A DNA stretch of 64,000 nucleotides from Desulfoferula mesophila (lineage in GTDB: Bacteria; Desulfobacterota; Desulfarculia; Desulfarculales; Desulfarculaceae): positions 4,169,501 through 4,233,500 of the forward strand of contig NZ_AP028679.1 of assembly GCF_037076455.1 (NCBI RefSeq). Reading direction: 5' to 3'. Positions 41,304-50,311 of the stretch are shown in pieces (the stretch's first letter is position 1; every line of letters begins with the position of its first letter). Position numbers and translations under genes: made by a program. Under the pieces are notes generated by a model that worked only from the letters and a program-made list of their open reading frames with translations, searched no databases and was not told the origin of the DNA.

Positions 41304-41340
41304 CTCCCCGCCCTGGGCAAACCAGGGAGGGGAGTCTTTT
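41304..41340 (+). terminator. Plus-strand intrinsic terminator with no upstream plus-strand gene
   Basis: CTCCCC-G-CCCTGG pairs with CCAGGG-A-GGGGAG (41304-41316 with 41322-41334), followed by TCTTTTT. The nearest gene to its left is on the minus strand, so it may be left over from a lost gene or insulate the flavoredoxin promoter. Confidence 0.7.
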
Positions 41341-41582
41341 TATGCCCCAAACTCCCCCCTGTCCTTGCCCGCACGGCGGATTTACCCTTCGGCCTGCGCT
41401 CAAACCATAAAACCATCCGAATTTCACAAATTTCTTAGGGAATGTAAATGGCGGTCCAAAAGCGAGACGATTTTAGTGGCGGTTGAAAACCGTGACACAC
41501 CGATTCAGTTTTCTTCAGGTGTTTTGGTGCGATGGAGGCCATGGTGGCTTCCAGGCCAGGACTCTCTGGAGGAGCGGAAGGG

Positions 41583-43094
41583 GTGTACACGGACATGGAT
41601 CAATGGGCCCGGATCAGACTTGAGTTGCGCGATGGCCAGGCGAGCAAGCGCGAGTTAATGCGTAGAGAGGGCATCCATTGGGATACCCTGCAAAAGATTC
41701 AGAATTTTCCCGAGCCTCCCGGATACCGGCTCAGCACCCCCCGAGCCAAGCCCAAGCTTGGCCCCTACCTTGAGTTGATCGCCCGGATCATAAAAGAGGA
41801 CAAAAAGGTTCCCAAGAAGCAAAGGCACACGGCCACGCGCATATATCACCGCATCAAGGAGGCGGGTTATCAGGGCAAGTACACCCAGGTAAAGGAGGCG
41901 GTGCGCGCAATCAAGCGCGTGAGCCAGGAGGTGTACATGCCCCTGGTCCATCGTCCCGGCGAGGCGCAGGTGGACTTTGGCTATGCCCTGGCCAAGGTTT
42001 CCGGGGAGCTTCGCAAGATAGCGCTTTTTATCATGGCCTTGCCGTACTCCGATGCCTTTTTCGTGGCGGCCTTCGACAAGGAGTGCAGCGAGAGCTACTG
42101 GGAAGGGCATGCCAGGGCGTTCGAGTTTTTCGGTGGGGTGCCCCACCGGATCAGTTACGACAATAGCAAGGTCCTGGTTTCCAAGATCATAGGGCCTCAT
42201 GAGCGCAAGCTGACCGATGGTTTTCTCAAGCTGCAGAGCCATTACCTTTTTCGGGAGCATTTTTGTCGGGTGCGGCGTCCAAACGAGAAGGGCGTGGTGG
42301 AAGGGGTGGTCAAGTACGCCCGGCAGAATTTTTTGGTGCCAGTGCCCCAGGTGAAGGACCTGGCCGAGCTCAATGCCATGCTTTTAAGGCAGTGCCGCGA
42401 CGACATGAAGCGCCGTTTGCGTGGCAAGGGCGGTAGCAAGGCCGAGGTTTTGCAGGAAGACCAGACAGCCTTTGTCCCCCTGCCTCCCTCCCGCTTCGAT
42501 GCCTGCCGCAAACAGCCTACCCGGGCCAATTCATTGTCCCTGGTCCGCTTCGACGACAATGACTACTCGGTGCCGGTGGCTTGTGCCCACCATGAAATTG
42601 TGGCCAAGGGCTATGTGGATCGGGTGGTGCTCTGCCACCATGACGTGGTGGTGGCCCGCCACTCCCGATCCTGGGGCAAGGAAGGGGTGTTTTTCGACTA
42701 CCGGCATTATCTGCCCTTGCTGGAGCGCAAGCCTGGCTCCCTGGACCACGCCCGCCCCCTGGCTGACCTAGATCTGTCTGAGTGCTTTGAGGTCTTGAGG
42801 CGGCGGCTGGTGGCCGGGGAAGACATGCCTGGCCAGGGCACCCGTAAATACATAAAGGTCCTACGTTTGCTGGAGGACCACTCCATGGCCAGACTGAAGC
42901 GGGCGGTGGAGCAGGCATTGTACGCGGGAGCCTATGCCCCGGAGGCCATTGTCCACCTGCTGGAGCCGCCATCATCAGGGCCCGCGGCCACCTTCCTGCT
43001 GGACGGTCGTGAGCACCTGGGCCGAGTGAGCGTGGCCGGGCCCGATATCACAGTCTATGACTCCCTCCTCGCGCAGGGAGGGGCGCTGTCATGA
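41583..43094 (+). CDS. istA: IS21 family transposase IstA
   Basis: A ~503-residue DDE transposase. An N-terminal helix-turn-helix (ASKRELMRREGIHWDTLQKI) is followed by the retroviral-integrase-type core with the first Asp in QVDFGYAL, the second in SYDNSKV and the Glu in GVVEGVVKYAR, then a C-terminal beta domain. The start is uncertain: GTG at 41583 with GGAGGAGCGG upstream is favoured over the ATG at 41532. It overlaps istB by four bases. Confidence 0.92.
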   Translation: MYTDMDQWARIRLELRDGQASKRELMRREGIHWDTLQKIQNFPEPPGYRLSTPRAKPKLGPYLELIARIIKEDKKVPKKQRHTATRIYHRIKEAGYQGKYTQVKEAVRAIKRVSQEVYMPLVHRPGEAQVDFGYALAKVSGELRKIALFIMALPYSDAFFVAAFDKECSESYWEGHARAFEFFGGVPHRISYDNSKVLVSKIIGPHERKLTDGFLKLQSHYLFREHFCRVRRPNEKGVVEGVVKYARQNFLVPVPQVKDLAELNAMLLRQCRDDMKRRLRGKGGSKAEVLQEDQTAFVPLPPSRFDACRKQPTRANSLSLVRFDDNDYSVPVACAHHEIVAKGYVDRVVLCHHDVVVARHSRSWGKEGVFFDYRHYLPLLERKPGSLDHARPLADLDLSECFEVLRRRLVAGEDMPGQGTRKYIKVLRLLEDHSMARLKRAVEQALYAGAYAPEAIVHLLEPPSSGPAATFLLDGREHLGRVSVAGPDITVYDSLLAQGGALS

Positions 43095-43867
43095 AGGACC
43101 AGGACAAACCCACCGTGCTCTTGGAGTACCACCTCAAAAAGCTGAAGCTGCCCACCATTCTCCGGGAATACGCGGCCATGGCCAAGGTCTGCAGCCAAGA
43201 CCGCTCCGATTACATGACCTACCTGCTGCGCCTGACCGAGCGGGAGCTTCTGGACCGCGAGAAGCGGGCAGCCGAAAGGCGCATCAAGCAAGCCGCCTTT
43301 CCGGTGATCAAGACCATGGACACCTTTGATTTCAAGGCACAGCCCTCCATCAATCAGCAGCTGGTCAGGGAGCTGATGAGGGGCGAGTACATCGCCAAAA
43401 AGGAAAACGTGCTCCTGATCGGAAACTCCGGCACCGGCAAGACCCACCTGGCCAGCGCCATGGCCTTTGCGGCCTGCGCCCAGGGAAGCAAGGTGAAATT
43501 CTACAGCGCCACCGCCCTGGTCACAGAGCTCATGGAATGCCGCGAGGAAAGACGTCTGCAACGCCTGCAGAAACAGCTCCAGCGCCTACACCTGCTGGTC
43601 ATCGATGAACTGGGCTATGTGCCCTTCTCCAAGATAGGCGCTCAAATGCTATTCGAGGTGGTGGGTAGGGCATATGAACAACAAAGCCTCATGATCACCA
43701 CCAATCTCCCTTTCCAGCAATGGACGGAGGTCTTCGGCTCCGAAAGACTCACCGGTGCACTGCTGGACAGACTGACCCATAGGTGCCACATCATCGAGGC
43801 CAATGGAGAAAGCTACCGGCTCCGCCAAGCCAAAAGACGATCCCAGGCAAAGCCCAAAACCAACTAA
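43091..43867 (+). CDS. istB: IS21 family helper ATPase IstB
   Basis: A 258-residue AAA+ ATPase related to DnaC. Walker A is GNSGTGKTHLA, Walker B LLVIDELGYVP, and the arginine region ERLTGALLDRLTHRC. It assembles on DNA and regulates IstA transposition. Full length; the start overlaps the istA stop (ATGA). Confidence 0.95.
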   Translation: MKDQDKPTVLLEYHLKKLKLPTILREYAAMAKVCSQDRSDYMTYLLRLTERELLDREKRAAERRIKQAAFPVIKTMDTFDFKAQPSINQQLVRELMRGEYIAKKENVLLIGNSGTGKTHLASAMAFAACAQGSKVKFYSATALVTELMECREERRLQRLQKQLQRLHLLVIDELGYVPFSKIGAQMLFEVVGRAYEQQSLMITTNLPFQQWTEVFGSERLTGALLDRLTHRCHIIEANGESYRLRQAKRRSQAKPKTN

Positions 43868-43964
43868 GGCAAGATCATGATTGACAGCATGAACAACAGG
43901 ACTATATCTCTAAAACAAGTGTCACGGTTTTAGACCGCCAACTGTCCCGCACTTACTCCGCCAT

Positions 43965-44546
43965 TCACAGCTGTTCCTGGGCAATCCGGACAACGTGGAA
44001 GAGATAGCCAAGCTAACCATCCAGATGATTGGGGAACGCGGGCGAGAGAGACCCAAGGGCATCTTGGCCATAAGGGCTCGGCTACAGAAGGTCTCCAACC
44101 AAAAGGCCAACCTGATCGCCAACCTCAAGGACGCGCCAGAGCTGGGCAGGATCCTAAAAGACGAGCTCGTGGCACTGGACATTGAGGAGAGGCGCTTGCA
44201 GGAGACCTTGGAGGTGGCGGAATCAAGCCAGCATCAGGGCGAGGCTACCGACTTGGCCAGCCGGGTGCGCCAGGCTTGCGAGGAAATCTTGGCCGTGTGG
44301 GAGAGGGCTCCGGTCAAGAAGAAGAACCAGCTACTGAAGGCCCTGGTTCACCGGGCTGAGGTGGACGCCGAGAGCAAGGAAGTCACCTATTACCTGGCCA
44401 TCCCCCTGAACTTACTGACCGGACCAGAAAACACCCACCCCGGGGGTGGATCCAGAGGTGGGTGCACGCAGGTCGTGGCGGAAGTGCATGGGAATCGAAC
44501 CCACCTACCGCCTTACTCAGACGGTACACCGGATTTGAAGTTCTAA
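43965..44546 (+). pseudogene. C-terminal remnant of a large serine recombinase
   Basis: Directly right of the IS21 end an open frame reads FLGNPDNVEEIAKL and continues through a long charged coiled coil (IRARLQKVSNQKANLI, EERRLQETLEVAE) to a NQLLKALVHRAEVD segment, the C-terminal coiled-coil region of Pin-related large serine recombinases. The catalytic N-terminal domain and zinc ribbon are absent, replaced by the IS21 element. The last ~23 codons overlap the selC 3' fragment on the opposite strand (HGNRTHLPPYSDGTPDLKF), so the gene's 3' end is its attachment site. A GTG at 43995 is a possible but probably non-functional start. Confidence 0.75.
44476..44541 (-). tRNA. selC: 3' fragment of tRNA-Sec (selC), attachment-site scar
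   Basis: Read on the minus strand the bases run from the anticodon loop CTTCAAA (anticodon TCA), through TCCGG (3' side of the anticodon stem), a long variable arm with TACCG and CGGTA pairing, the T arm GTGGG-TTCGATT-CCCAT and the eight-base acceptor strand GCACTTCC to GCCA. This is the layout of bacterial tRNA-Sec, whose 3' end is also CTTCCGCCA in E. coli. Upstream of the anticodon loop the sequence no longer pairs, so the 5' half is missing. It is a recombination product, not a working tRNA. Confidence 0.85.
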
Positions 44547-44983
44547 CGTAAGGATCATAATATCAATAAGTTAAGCTGGTTGGGGTTGCAGGAGAATGCA
44601 AATTCATGCACCCTGTGCCCCCAATCCGCACCCTATGCGCACCCAACCACATCCTACCCCTGTTACATTTATTGGAGAGAAGTCAAAAACAAAGTCTGAC
44701 TCAAAAAATGATGCCCCAGGTGCCAGCGCAACCAACTGGCGCTTTCTTGGAATCGACGCCCGCCCTGCCGCCTCCTGAAAGAATGGGGTGTCAGCCACCA
44801 ACCAATCGTTCAGGGAGGGATACTCACTGAAATCGGTGCCGTGTTTTTTTGACAAAATAGATGAAGCGGCTGAGATTGGTCTGTGCCACGCGCTGAGCGG
44901 ACGGCTCCCACGGTTTTTCAGCCATTCTCTCTCTCAATGGCAAAGGCATGGATAATAAACCCTGACCCGGCTTCCGGCCTGCC
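44547..44983. other. A/T-richer gap beyond the selC scar
   Basis: About 435 bases. Near 44600-44660 there are several CACCC/CCAACC-type short repeats, and GCCAG/CTGGC pair near 44723-44741. An 83-codon minus-strand frame (44604-44855) has no ribosome site or recognisable family. I see no supported gene. Composition changes here from the GC-rich left part. Confidence 0.45.
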
Positions 44984-45898
44984 TCATTCCTGTGGCGCGG
45001 CCGTGGGCGGCGCCTCCACCCTCACCCCCAGCACCTGCTCCCACACCTTGATCATGGCCCCCTTGTTCTCCGCCCCGTGACCCAGGGCCTGGGCCAGTTG
45101 ATAGGTGTGCATGGTGCCCGAGGTGACCGGCAGGGGGATATGGTGCAGGGTGGCCAGTTCAAGGAGGTTGGCCATGTCCTTGTAGGCGTTGTCCAGGGAG
45201 TAGCCCACCGAGAAGTTCCGCTCCAGGGTCAGGGGCGCGAAGAAATCAAAACCGTAACTCTGGCCCGAGCTGCGGGAGACCAGGGAGCAGAACTCCCGGG
45301 CCGGGATGCCCATTTTCACGGCTACAGGCAGGATCTCGGCCATGGCTGCGCAGGAGATGTCAAAAAGCACGTTGTTGAGGGTTTTGGCCAACTGGCCGTT
45401 GCCTGTGCCTCCCAGGTAGACTAGGTGGTTGCCCATGGCGGCCAGCAGGGGACGCGCCGCCTCGTAAGCGGCCTCCTCGCCGCCGATCATTATGGTCAGC
45501 CGCCCTTCCCTGACCTTCTCTTGCATGCCCGAGATGGGAGCGTCCAACACGGTGACCCCCTTGGGCCGCAGCCGTTTTGCCATCTCCTGGGCGAAAAGGG
45601 AGTTGGTGGTGCTGCAATCGATGATCAACTGGCCGGTGCTCAGGGACGGCTCCAGCCCCTGCTCCCCCAAAAGAACCGACCGCACCACTTCGGCGTCGGG
45701 CAGGCTGAGGATGATCTGCCCGCAGGACCGGGCCAGCTCCCCCAGGTCCCCCGCGGCCTCGGCCCCCTGCTCTGTAAGCTCGGCCACGGCCTCCGGCCTG
45801 ATGTCGTGGACCATCAGGGGAAATCCCGCCTTAAGAACATTGAGAGCCATCCATTTGCCCATCTGCCCCAAACCGATAAAACCAACCTTTTGAGCCAT
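44984..45898 (-). CDS. 3-hydroxyisobutyrate dehydrogenase family NAD(P)-dependent oxidoreductase
   Basis: A 304-residue beta-hydroxyacid dehydrogenase. The Rossmann motif VGFIGLGQMGKWMA starts the protein, substrate motif DAPISGMQEKVREG follows, and the catalytic Lys is in GNGQLAKTLNN. ATG at 45896-45898 chosen because the Rossmann strand begins immediately after it. Last gene of the minus-strand cluster headed by the GntR gene, following the HCDH-like gene. It would oxidise a 3-hydroxyacid or reduce a semialdehyde in the pathway; the substrate is unknown. Confidence 0.9.
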   Translation of the reverse strand: MAQKVGFIGLGQMGKWMALNVLKAGFPLMVHDIRPEAVAELTEQGAEAAGDLGELARSCGQIILSLPDAEVVRSVLLGEQGLEPSLSTGQLIIDCSTTNSLFAQEMAKRLRPKGVTVLDAPISGMQEKVREGRLTIMIGGEEAAYEAARPLLAAMGNHLVYLGGTGNGQLAKTLNNVLFDISCAAMAEILPVAVKMGIPAREFCSLVSRSSGQSYGFDFFAPLTLERNFSVGYSLDNAYKDMANLLELATLHHIPLPVTSGTMHTYQLAQALGHGAENKGAMIKVWEQVLGVRVEAPPTAAPQE

Positions 45899-45951
45899 TG
45901 ACTTTTTCCCGCCTAACCTGAAAGTTAAATGCCGCCGCCCCCGAGGCCCGG

Positions 45952-46881
45952 CTACTTGATGCCTTCTTTTTGCAATATCTCCAGCGCCGCCATCAGGGCG
46001 CTCTTGTAGCGGGTCTTTTCGGCCCGGATGCTCTCCTCGTCCCAATCATAGAAGCCCTTCTTGGACTTGACCCCGATTTCTCCGGCAAGGACCTTATCCT
46101 TCAGACAGGGGCTGGGCTGGGCGTCGTTGCACAGGTCGGGGTAGACCCCCTCGGCGGCGGCGCATTGGATGTCCAGCCCGGAGAGGTCCTTTTGCAACAG
46201 GGGGCCGGCGGCCACATAACGGAAGCCGAAGCCGTAACGCACCGAGGCGTCCACGTCCTCCGGCGAGGCGATGCCTTGCTCCACCAGGGCGAAGGTCTCG
46301 CGCATCAGAGCGTGCTGTATGCGGTTGGCCAAGAAGCCGGGGATGTCGCGCTTGACCCACACCGGACGCTTGCCGATGTCCGCCGCGATCTCCGATACCC
46401 GGCGGGCCACCGCGGGATCAGTGTCCTGGGAGCTGACCACCTCGACCAGCGGCACCAGGTGAGCGGGCATGAAGTAGTGCAGGCCCAGCATGCGGCGGCG
46501 GGTCTGCAGGCCTTGCGCGATCCGGCTGATGGGGATGCCCGAGGAGTTGCTGGCCAGGGGGATGTCGGGCTTGGCCCGGCGCTCTAGCTCGGCGAAAATC
46601 TTCTGCTTAAGGGCCAGGTTCTCCGAAACTGCCTCCACCACCAGGTCGATGCGATCCCAGTCGATGTCCTTCATATCGGCGTACAGGGCTAGCGCCTCAG
46701 TCTCCACGCTGGACTTCAGTTCGCCAAGCGAGACTGCCAGGCGCTGGGCCGCCGTGGCGGCCACTTCCTTGACCGGCTCCACCAGATGCACCCGCCAGCC
46801 TCCGGCCGCGAAACCCGCCGCGATGTCTACCCCCATCGTGCCACCGCCGATTACGGCGATGTTTGCTTTAGCTTGAGGCAT
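45952..46881 (-). CDS. 3-hydroxyacyl-CoA dehydrogenase-like protein (possible L-carnitine dehydrogenase relative)
   Basis: A 309-residue NAD-dependent enzyme. IAVIGGGTMGVDIAAGFA is the nucleotide-binding motif and VEAVSENLALKQKIF, LASNSSGIPIS and GLHYFMPAHLVPLVEVV are 3HCDH-family blocks (the usual HFFNP is HYFMP). The C-terminal domain has GVKSKKGFYDW. Enzymes of this size linked to BKACE proteins include L-carnitine dehydrogenase, which makes a 3-keto acid for BKACE cleavage. That functional link is inference from the neighbouring BKACE gene. ATG at 46879-46881 after AGGGAGAAG. Confidence 0.88.
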   Translation of the reverse strand: MPQAKANIAVIGGGTMGVDIAAGFAAGGWRVHLVEPVKEVAATAAQRLAVSLGELKSSVETEALALYADMKDIDWDRIDLVVEAVSENLALKQKIFAELERRAKPDIPLASNSSGIPISRIAQGLQTRRRMLGLHYFMPAHLVPLVEVVSSQDTDPAVARRVSEIAADIGKRPVWVKRDIPGFLANRIQHALMRETFALVEQGIASPEDVDASVRYGFGFRYVAAGPLLQKDLSGLDIQCAAAEGVYPDLCNDAQPSPCLKDKVLAGEIGVKSKKGFYDWDEESIRAEKTRYKSALMAALEILQKEGIK

Positions 46882-47038
46882 GGTCTTCTCCCTGTTGCCC
46901 GGTGTTATGTCCGATGCTTTGGTGCCGGCCACCGCATTGGCCGCCGTATTTGGTGTGCTTACCGCGAGGCCCGTAACGGCGGAGGATGCAAGTTCATCGT
47001 TTCGCCAGGTCTTTGCGCTGGTCGGGTCGTCGCACGGC

Positions 47039-48589
47039 CTACTCCTTAATCCTGCTGAGGAAGCCCCTGGTGAGCGAGATCACCGCCAGGATAGTGAGGA
47101 CGTAGAAGACTATGGCGATGGGGCTCAGCAGGATGGTGGGATCGCCGCCGGAAATGGTCAGGGAGCGGCGCAAACCCTTCTCCAGCATGGGCGCCAGGAC
47201 GAAGGCTATGAGGAAGGGCACCGTGGGTATCTCGAATAGGCCCATGAAATAGCCCGCCACCCCGAAGGTAACCATTATAAAGATATCGAACAGGCTGTTG
47301 TTGATGGAGTAGCTGCCGAAGACGCAGAGTATCAGGATGGCCGGGAAGATGATGGAGGTGGGGATGCCGGTGGCGATCTTCTCCGCGTATCGGATGAAGA
47401 TGACCCCCACCACGCGCAGGGCCACGTCACACATGATCAAGGCGCAGAACAGGCCGAAGATCAGGTCGATGTGCTCCACGAAAAGCATGGGGCCAGGCTT
47501 GAGGTCAAAGATCATGAAGGCGCCCAGCATCACCGCGGTGATGACGTCGCCGGGGATGCCCAGGGTGAGCAGGGGCACCAAGGTGGCTCCGTTGACCCCG
47601 TTGTTGCCCGACTCGGCGGCCGCGACTCCCTCCAGGGAGCCCTTGCCGAAAAGCTCCGGGTGGGGGGAGTTCCGTCGCGCCCGTTCGTAGCTCACGAAGG
47701 AGGCCGGAGTGGCCCCCAGGCCGGGAATCAGGCCCAGGATGAGCCCCACGATGCCGCCGCGGACCATGTGCCGGAAAGATCCCTTGAACTCGACCCAGGA
47801 GAGATTTTTGTCGGCCTTGCTGTGGGCCTCCACTACGTTGATGCGGGCTTGGCCATCCATCTGGCGCGAGCGGTTGAGTTGCAGGATCACCTCGGGTATG
47901 GCGAACAAGCCGATGAGCAGGGGCACGAAGCTGAAGCCCTTGGTCAACTCCAGGGAGCCGAAGTCGAAGCGTCCGAGGCCGGTGAAGGGGTCCATGCCCA
48001 CCATGGCCACCAAAAAGCCCAGCGCTCCGGCAATGAGCCCCTTGACCATGGATTGGCCGGATAACCCGCCGATGATGGTCACCGAGAACAACACCAGGGC
48101 GAAGTACTCCGGCGAGTTGAAGTACAGGGCAGCGGATCCCAGCAGGGGGCAGATCAGGATCACGATGGTGGTGCTGGTCAGATCGCCCACGCAGGAGGCC
48201 CAGTTGGCCATCTGCAGGGCCTTGGCTGCCTGCCCTTTTTGAGACAGAGCGAAGCCGTCCATGCAGGTGCAGGCTGCGGCCGGAGTGCCCGGGGTGTTGA
48301 GCAAGATGGCGGAGATGGAGCCGCCGTAGATGGCCCCCACGTAGACCGCCAGCAATAGGGAGATGGCGGTGAGGGGCTCCAGGTTGAAAGTGAAAGGCAT
48401 GACCAGGGCCACTGACATGGTGATGGTCATGCCCGGCACCGCCCCAAAGAAGGTGCCGATGGCCACTCCCGCGAAGACGGTCAGTACGTTTTTTATGGTG
48501 AAGAAGTAGGCTATGCCCACCCCGAAGTTGTGTACGTAGGTATCAATGTATGCAATAACCGCGTGCCAAACTAAAGCAAGCGTATCCAT
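47039..48589 (-). CDS. tctA: Tripartite tricarboxylate transporter permease, TctA
   Basis: A 516-residue inner-membrane protein with about 11-12 helices. The TctA signatures are present: GTFFGAVPGMTITMSVAL, GGSISAILLNTPGTPAA, and the repeat GLILGLIPGLGATPASF later. It forms the channel of a solute-binding-protein-dependent secondary transporter with TctB and TctC. ATG at 48587-48589 with GAGGTGACCC upstream. It lies downstream of tctB and tctC on the same strand, the whole transporter being complete in this cluster. Confidence 0.95.
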   Translation of the reverse strand: MDTLALVWHAVIAYIDTYVHNFGVGIAYFFTIKNVLTVFAGVAIGTFFGAVPGMTITMSVALVMPFTFNLEPLTAISLLLAVYVGAIYGGSISAILLNTPGTPAAACTCMDGFALSQKGQAAKALQMANWASCVGDLTSTTIVILICPLLGSAALYFNSPEYFALVLFSVTIIGGLSGQSMVKGLIAGALGFLVAMVGMDPFTGLGRFDFGSLELTKGFSFVPLLIGLFAIPEVILQLNRSRQMDGQARINVVEAHSKADKNLSWVEFKGSFRHMVRGGIVGLILGLIPGLGATPASFVSYERARRNSPHPELFGKGSLEGVAAAESGNNGVNGATLVPLLTLGIPGDVITAVMLGAFMIFDLKPGPMLFVEHIDLIFGLFCALIMCDVALRVVGVIFIRYAEKIATGIPTSIIFPAILILCVFGSYSINNSLFDIFIMVTFGVAGYFMGLFEIPTVPFLIAFVLAPMLEKGLRRSLTISGGDPTILLSPIAIVFYVLTILAVISLTRGFLSRIKE

Positions 48590-48644
48590 GGGTCACCTCA
48601 CTCAGTCCTGGATGAGGGTGGAGGTTTTGTACCCGCTGAGAGTC

Positions 48645-49178
48645 TCAATAAAGGTCTTCAAACCAGATGCCGCGGGGGATTTGCACCTGGGCCACTTTCT
48701 CGAAAAACACGAAGAGCACAATGGGCAGCACCACGGCGATGACTACATTGATCCAGGTTTTCTTGTAACCGTATATGCGCATGAGCACGAACATGATGAC
48801 CATGCTGGAGGGTAGGAGCCCCACCAGGAGGGAAACGAAGTAAAAGAGGAATATGGAGGCGATGAAAACCACTATGGTCCAAGAGAAGCGCTTGTCCTCG
48901 CTACGGCTTACCAGGATGCTGGTGCGGGGACTTTGATATATGAGCAACAGGGACAGGAAGACGAGCAGGTACCCTATGAGGTCCGGGAGGGTGCCCGGCC
49001 GCACCTTAAGATGAGATTGAGTGAGGGGGTCGCCCACATAGTTTGGAATGAGCCAGAAAATTAGCAATAGGGCGAATAGCAAGAAGGCCAGGCCCAGGTA
49101 GAAATCCTTGACCCGAATTCTCGCCCGGAAGAACTGTTTGCTCACTTCTATCCCTTTTTTGAAAATCGCGGCAGCCAC
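48645..49178 (-). CDS. tctB: Tripartite tricarboxylate transporter small membrane subunit, TctB
   Basis: A 177-residue protein with four predicted helices (LGLAFLLFALLLIFWL, LIGYLLVFLSLLLIY, TIVVFIASIFLFYFV, VVIAVVLPIVLFVFF), as in the TctB family. GTG start at 49176-49178 with GAGGGAG upstream. It lies between tctC (66 bases upstream) and tctA (55 bases downstream). Essential but poorly understood partner of TctA. Confidence 0.9.
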   Translation of the reverse strand: MAAAIFKKGIEVSKQFFRARIRVKDFYLGLAFLLFALLLIFWLIPNYVGDPLTQSHLKVRPGTLPDLIGYLLVFLSLLLIYQSPRTSILVSRSEDKRFSWTIVVFIASIFLFYFVSLLVGLLPSSMVIMFVLMRIYGYKKTWINVVIAVVLPIVLFVFFEKVAQVQIPRGIWFEDLY

Positions 49179-49244
49179 TGGACGACTCCCTCACCCATCA
49201 ATATTTCATTGAGCCAATTACTTGGCGGATGAATAGGTCAGGGA

Positions 49245-50246
49245 TTACTTAACCAGCAGGCCCAACTCGGTGAACAACTCGCGGTAGCGCTTGAACTCCT
49301 TGTCCTCGAATGCGGTAAAGGCCTTGGAATCCAAGTAGCCCGGCTCGTCACCCAGGTTCTTGACCAGCTTCAACCAGGCCTTGTTCTTGGCGGTCTTGGC
49401 CATGGCCTCTTCCCAGGCCTTGACCACCTCGGGAGGCAGGTTTTTGGGGCCGGCTATGCCGCGGAAACCGACCAGGTCAATTTGGGGCAGGCCCAGTTCG
49501 GTAAAGGTGGGGATGTCCTTGTAACCATCGACCCGCTCCGGGGTGGTGACCGCCAAGGGCCGCACCAGGCCTCCGCGCAGGCTGCTGACCGCCTCGGAGA
49601 GGTTGCCCGAGAAGGCGTCGGCCTCGCCGCTGGCCACTGCCAGGACCGCCGCGGTGCCAGAGTCATAGGGAACGGCCACCAGGTTTTTGATGGGGATGCC
49701 CAGGGCCTTGTAGATCATAGCCGCGCTCAGGTGCTGGATGGTGCCCAAGCCGGCGGTGGCGAACTTGATCTTGCCGGGGTCCTTCTTGATGGCGGCGCGG
49801 AATTCGTCAAAGGTCTTCCAGGGGCGCTTGGCGTTTACGATGGTCACCCCGGGGTTGATCTGGGTGCGGGCCACATAGGTGAAATCGTCGTACTTGAAGG
49901 GAAGCTTGGTGTTCATGGCCGTATAGAGGGCGTTGCTGCCGATGGCCACCATAAGCATCGAGTAGCCGTCGGGCTTCTGCTTGGTCATGAAGTCCAGACA
50001 AATGCTCCCGCTGGCCCCCGGCTTGTTGATGACCACCACCGATTGGCCCAGGTAGTCCTGAACCACGCCCACCAGGACCCGGGCCGCCAAATCGGTGGCC
50101 CCGCCGGCGCCATATGGCACATACAGCTTAATTGCCTTCTGTGGATACTTGCCCTCTGCACAAAGGGCGTTTCCCATAAACATAAACGAAAATGCCAGAA
50201 ACAAGGTTGCGGTTATAAACGCCATTCTATTTTTGGTTATCGACAT
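49245..50246 (-). CDS. tctC: Tripartite tricarboxylate transporter substrate-binding protein, TctC/BugD type
   Basis: A 333-residue periplasmic binding protein. The signal peptide ends near ALC-AEG. Bug-family motifs follow: LYVPYGAGGATDLAARVL, VVINKPGASGSI, KPDGYSMLM, and the C-terminal GIAGPKNLPPEVV. The family binds carboxylates, often through two water molecules. GGGAGGAGG lies upstream of the ATG at 50244-50246. First transporter gene in the cluster. Confidence 0.94.
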   Translation of the reverse strand: MSITKNRMAFITATLFLAFSFMFMGNALCAEGKYPQKAIKLYVPYGAGGATDLAARVLVGVVQDYLGQSVVVINKPGASGSICLDFMTKQKPDGYSMLMVAIGSNALYTAMNTKLPFKYDDFTYVARTQINPGVTIVNAKRPWKTFDEFRAAIKKDPGKIKFATAGLGTIQHLSAAMIYKALGIPIKNLVAVPYDSGTAAVLAVASGEADAFSGNLSEAVSSLRGGLVRPLAVTTPERVDGYKDIPTFTELGLPQIDLVGFRGIAGPKNLPPEVVKAWEEAMAKTAKNKAWLKLVKNLGDEPGYLDSKAFTAFEDKEFKRYRELFTELGLLVK

Positions 50247-50311
50247 GCTGAATCCCTCCTCCCTTTGCAAACAAAAAGGTCACCATCAATGCCTTGTATA
50301 GGCTCCTTAAA

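Larger units (their letters stand above)
41443..43951 (+). mobile_element. IS21 family insertion sequence
   Basis: An istA-istB pair flanked by related subterminal repeats. The left copy at about 41475-41498 (GGCGGTTGAAAACCGTGACA) matches, in inverse orientation, the right copy at 43919-43942 (TGTCACGGTTTTAGACCGCC). A second left copy starts near 41447. The exact ends and target duplication could not be fixed by eye. The element appears intact and sits inside or next to a serine recombinase gene, whose N-terminal part is missing. Confidence 0.8.

Noticed and set aside
44604-44855. 83-codon minus-strand frame after the selC scar
   Set aside because: TTG start without a ribosome site; sequence overlaps short CACCC-type repeats and matches no family I know.
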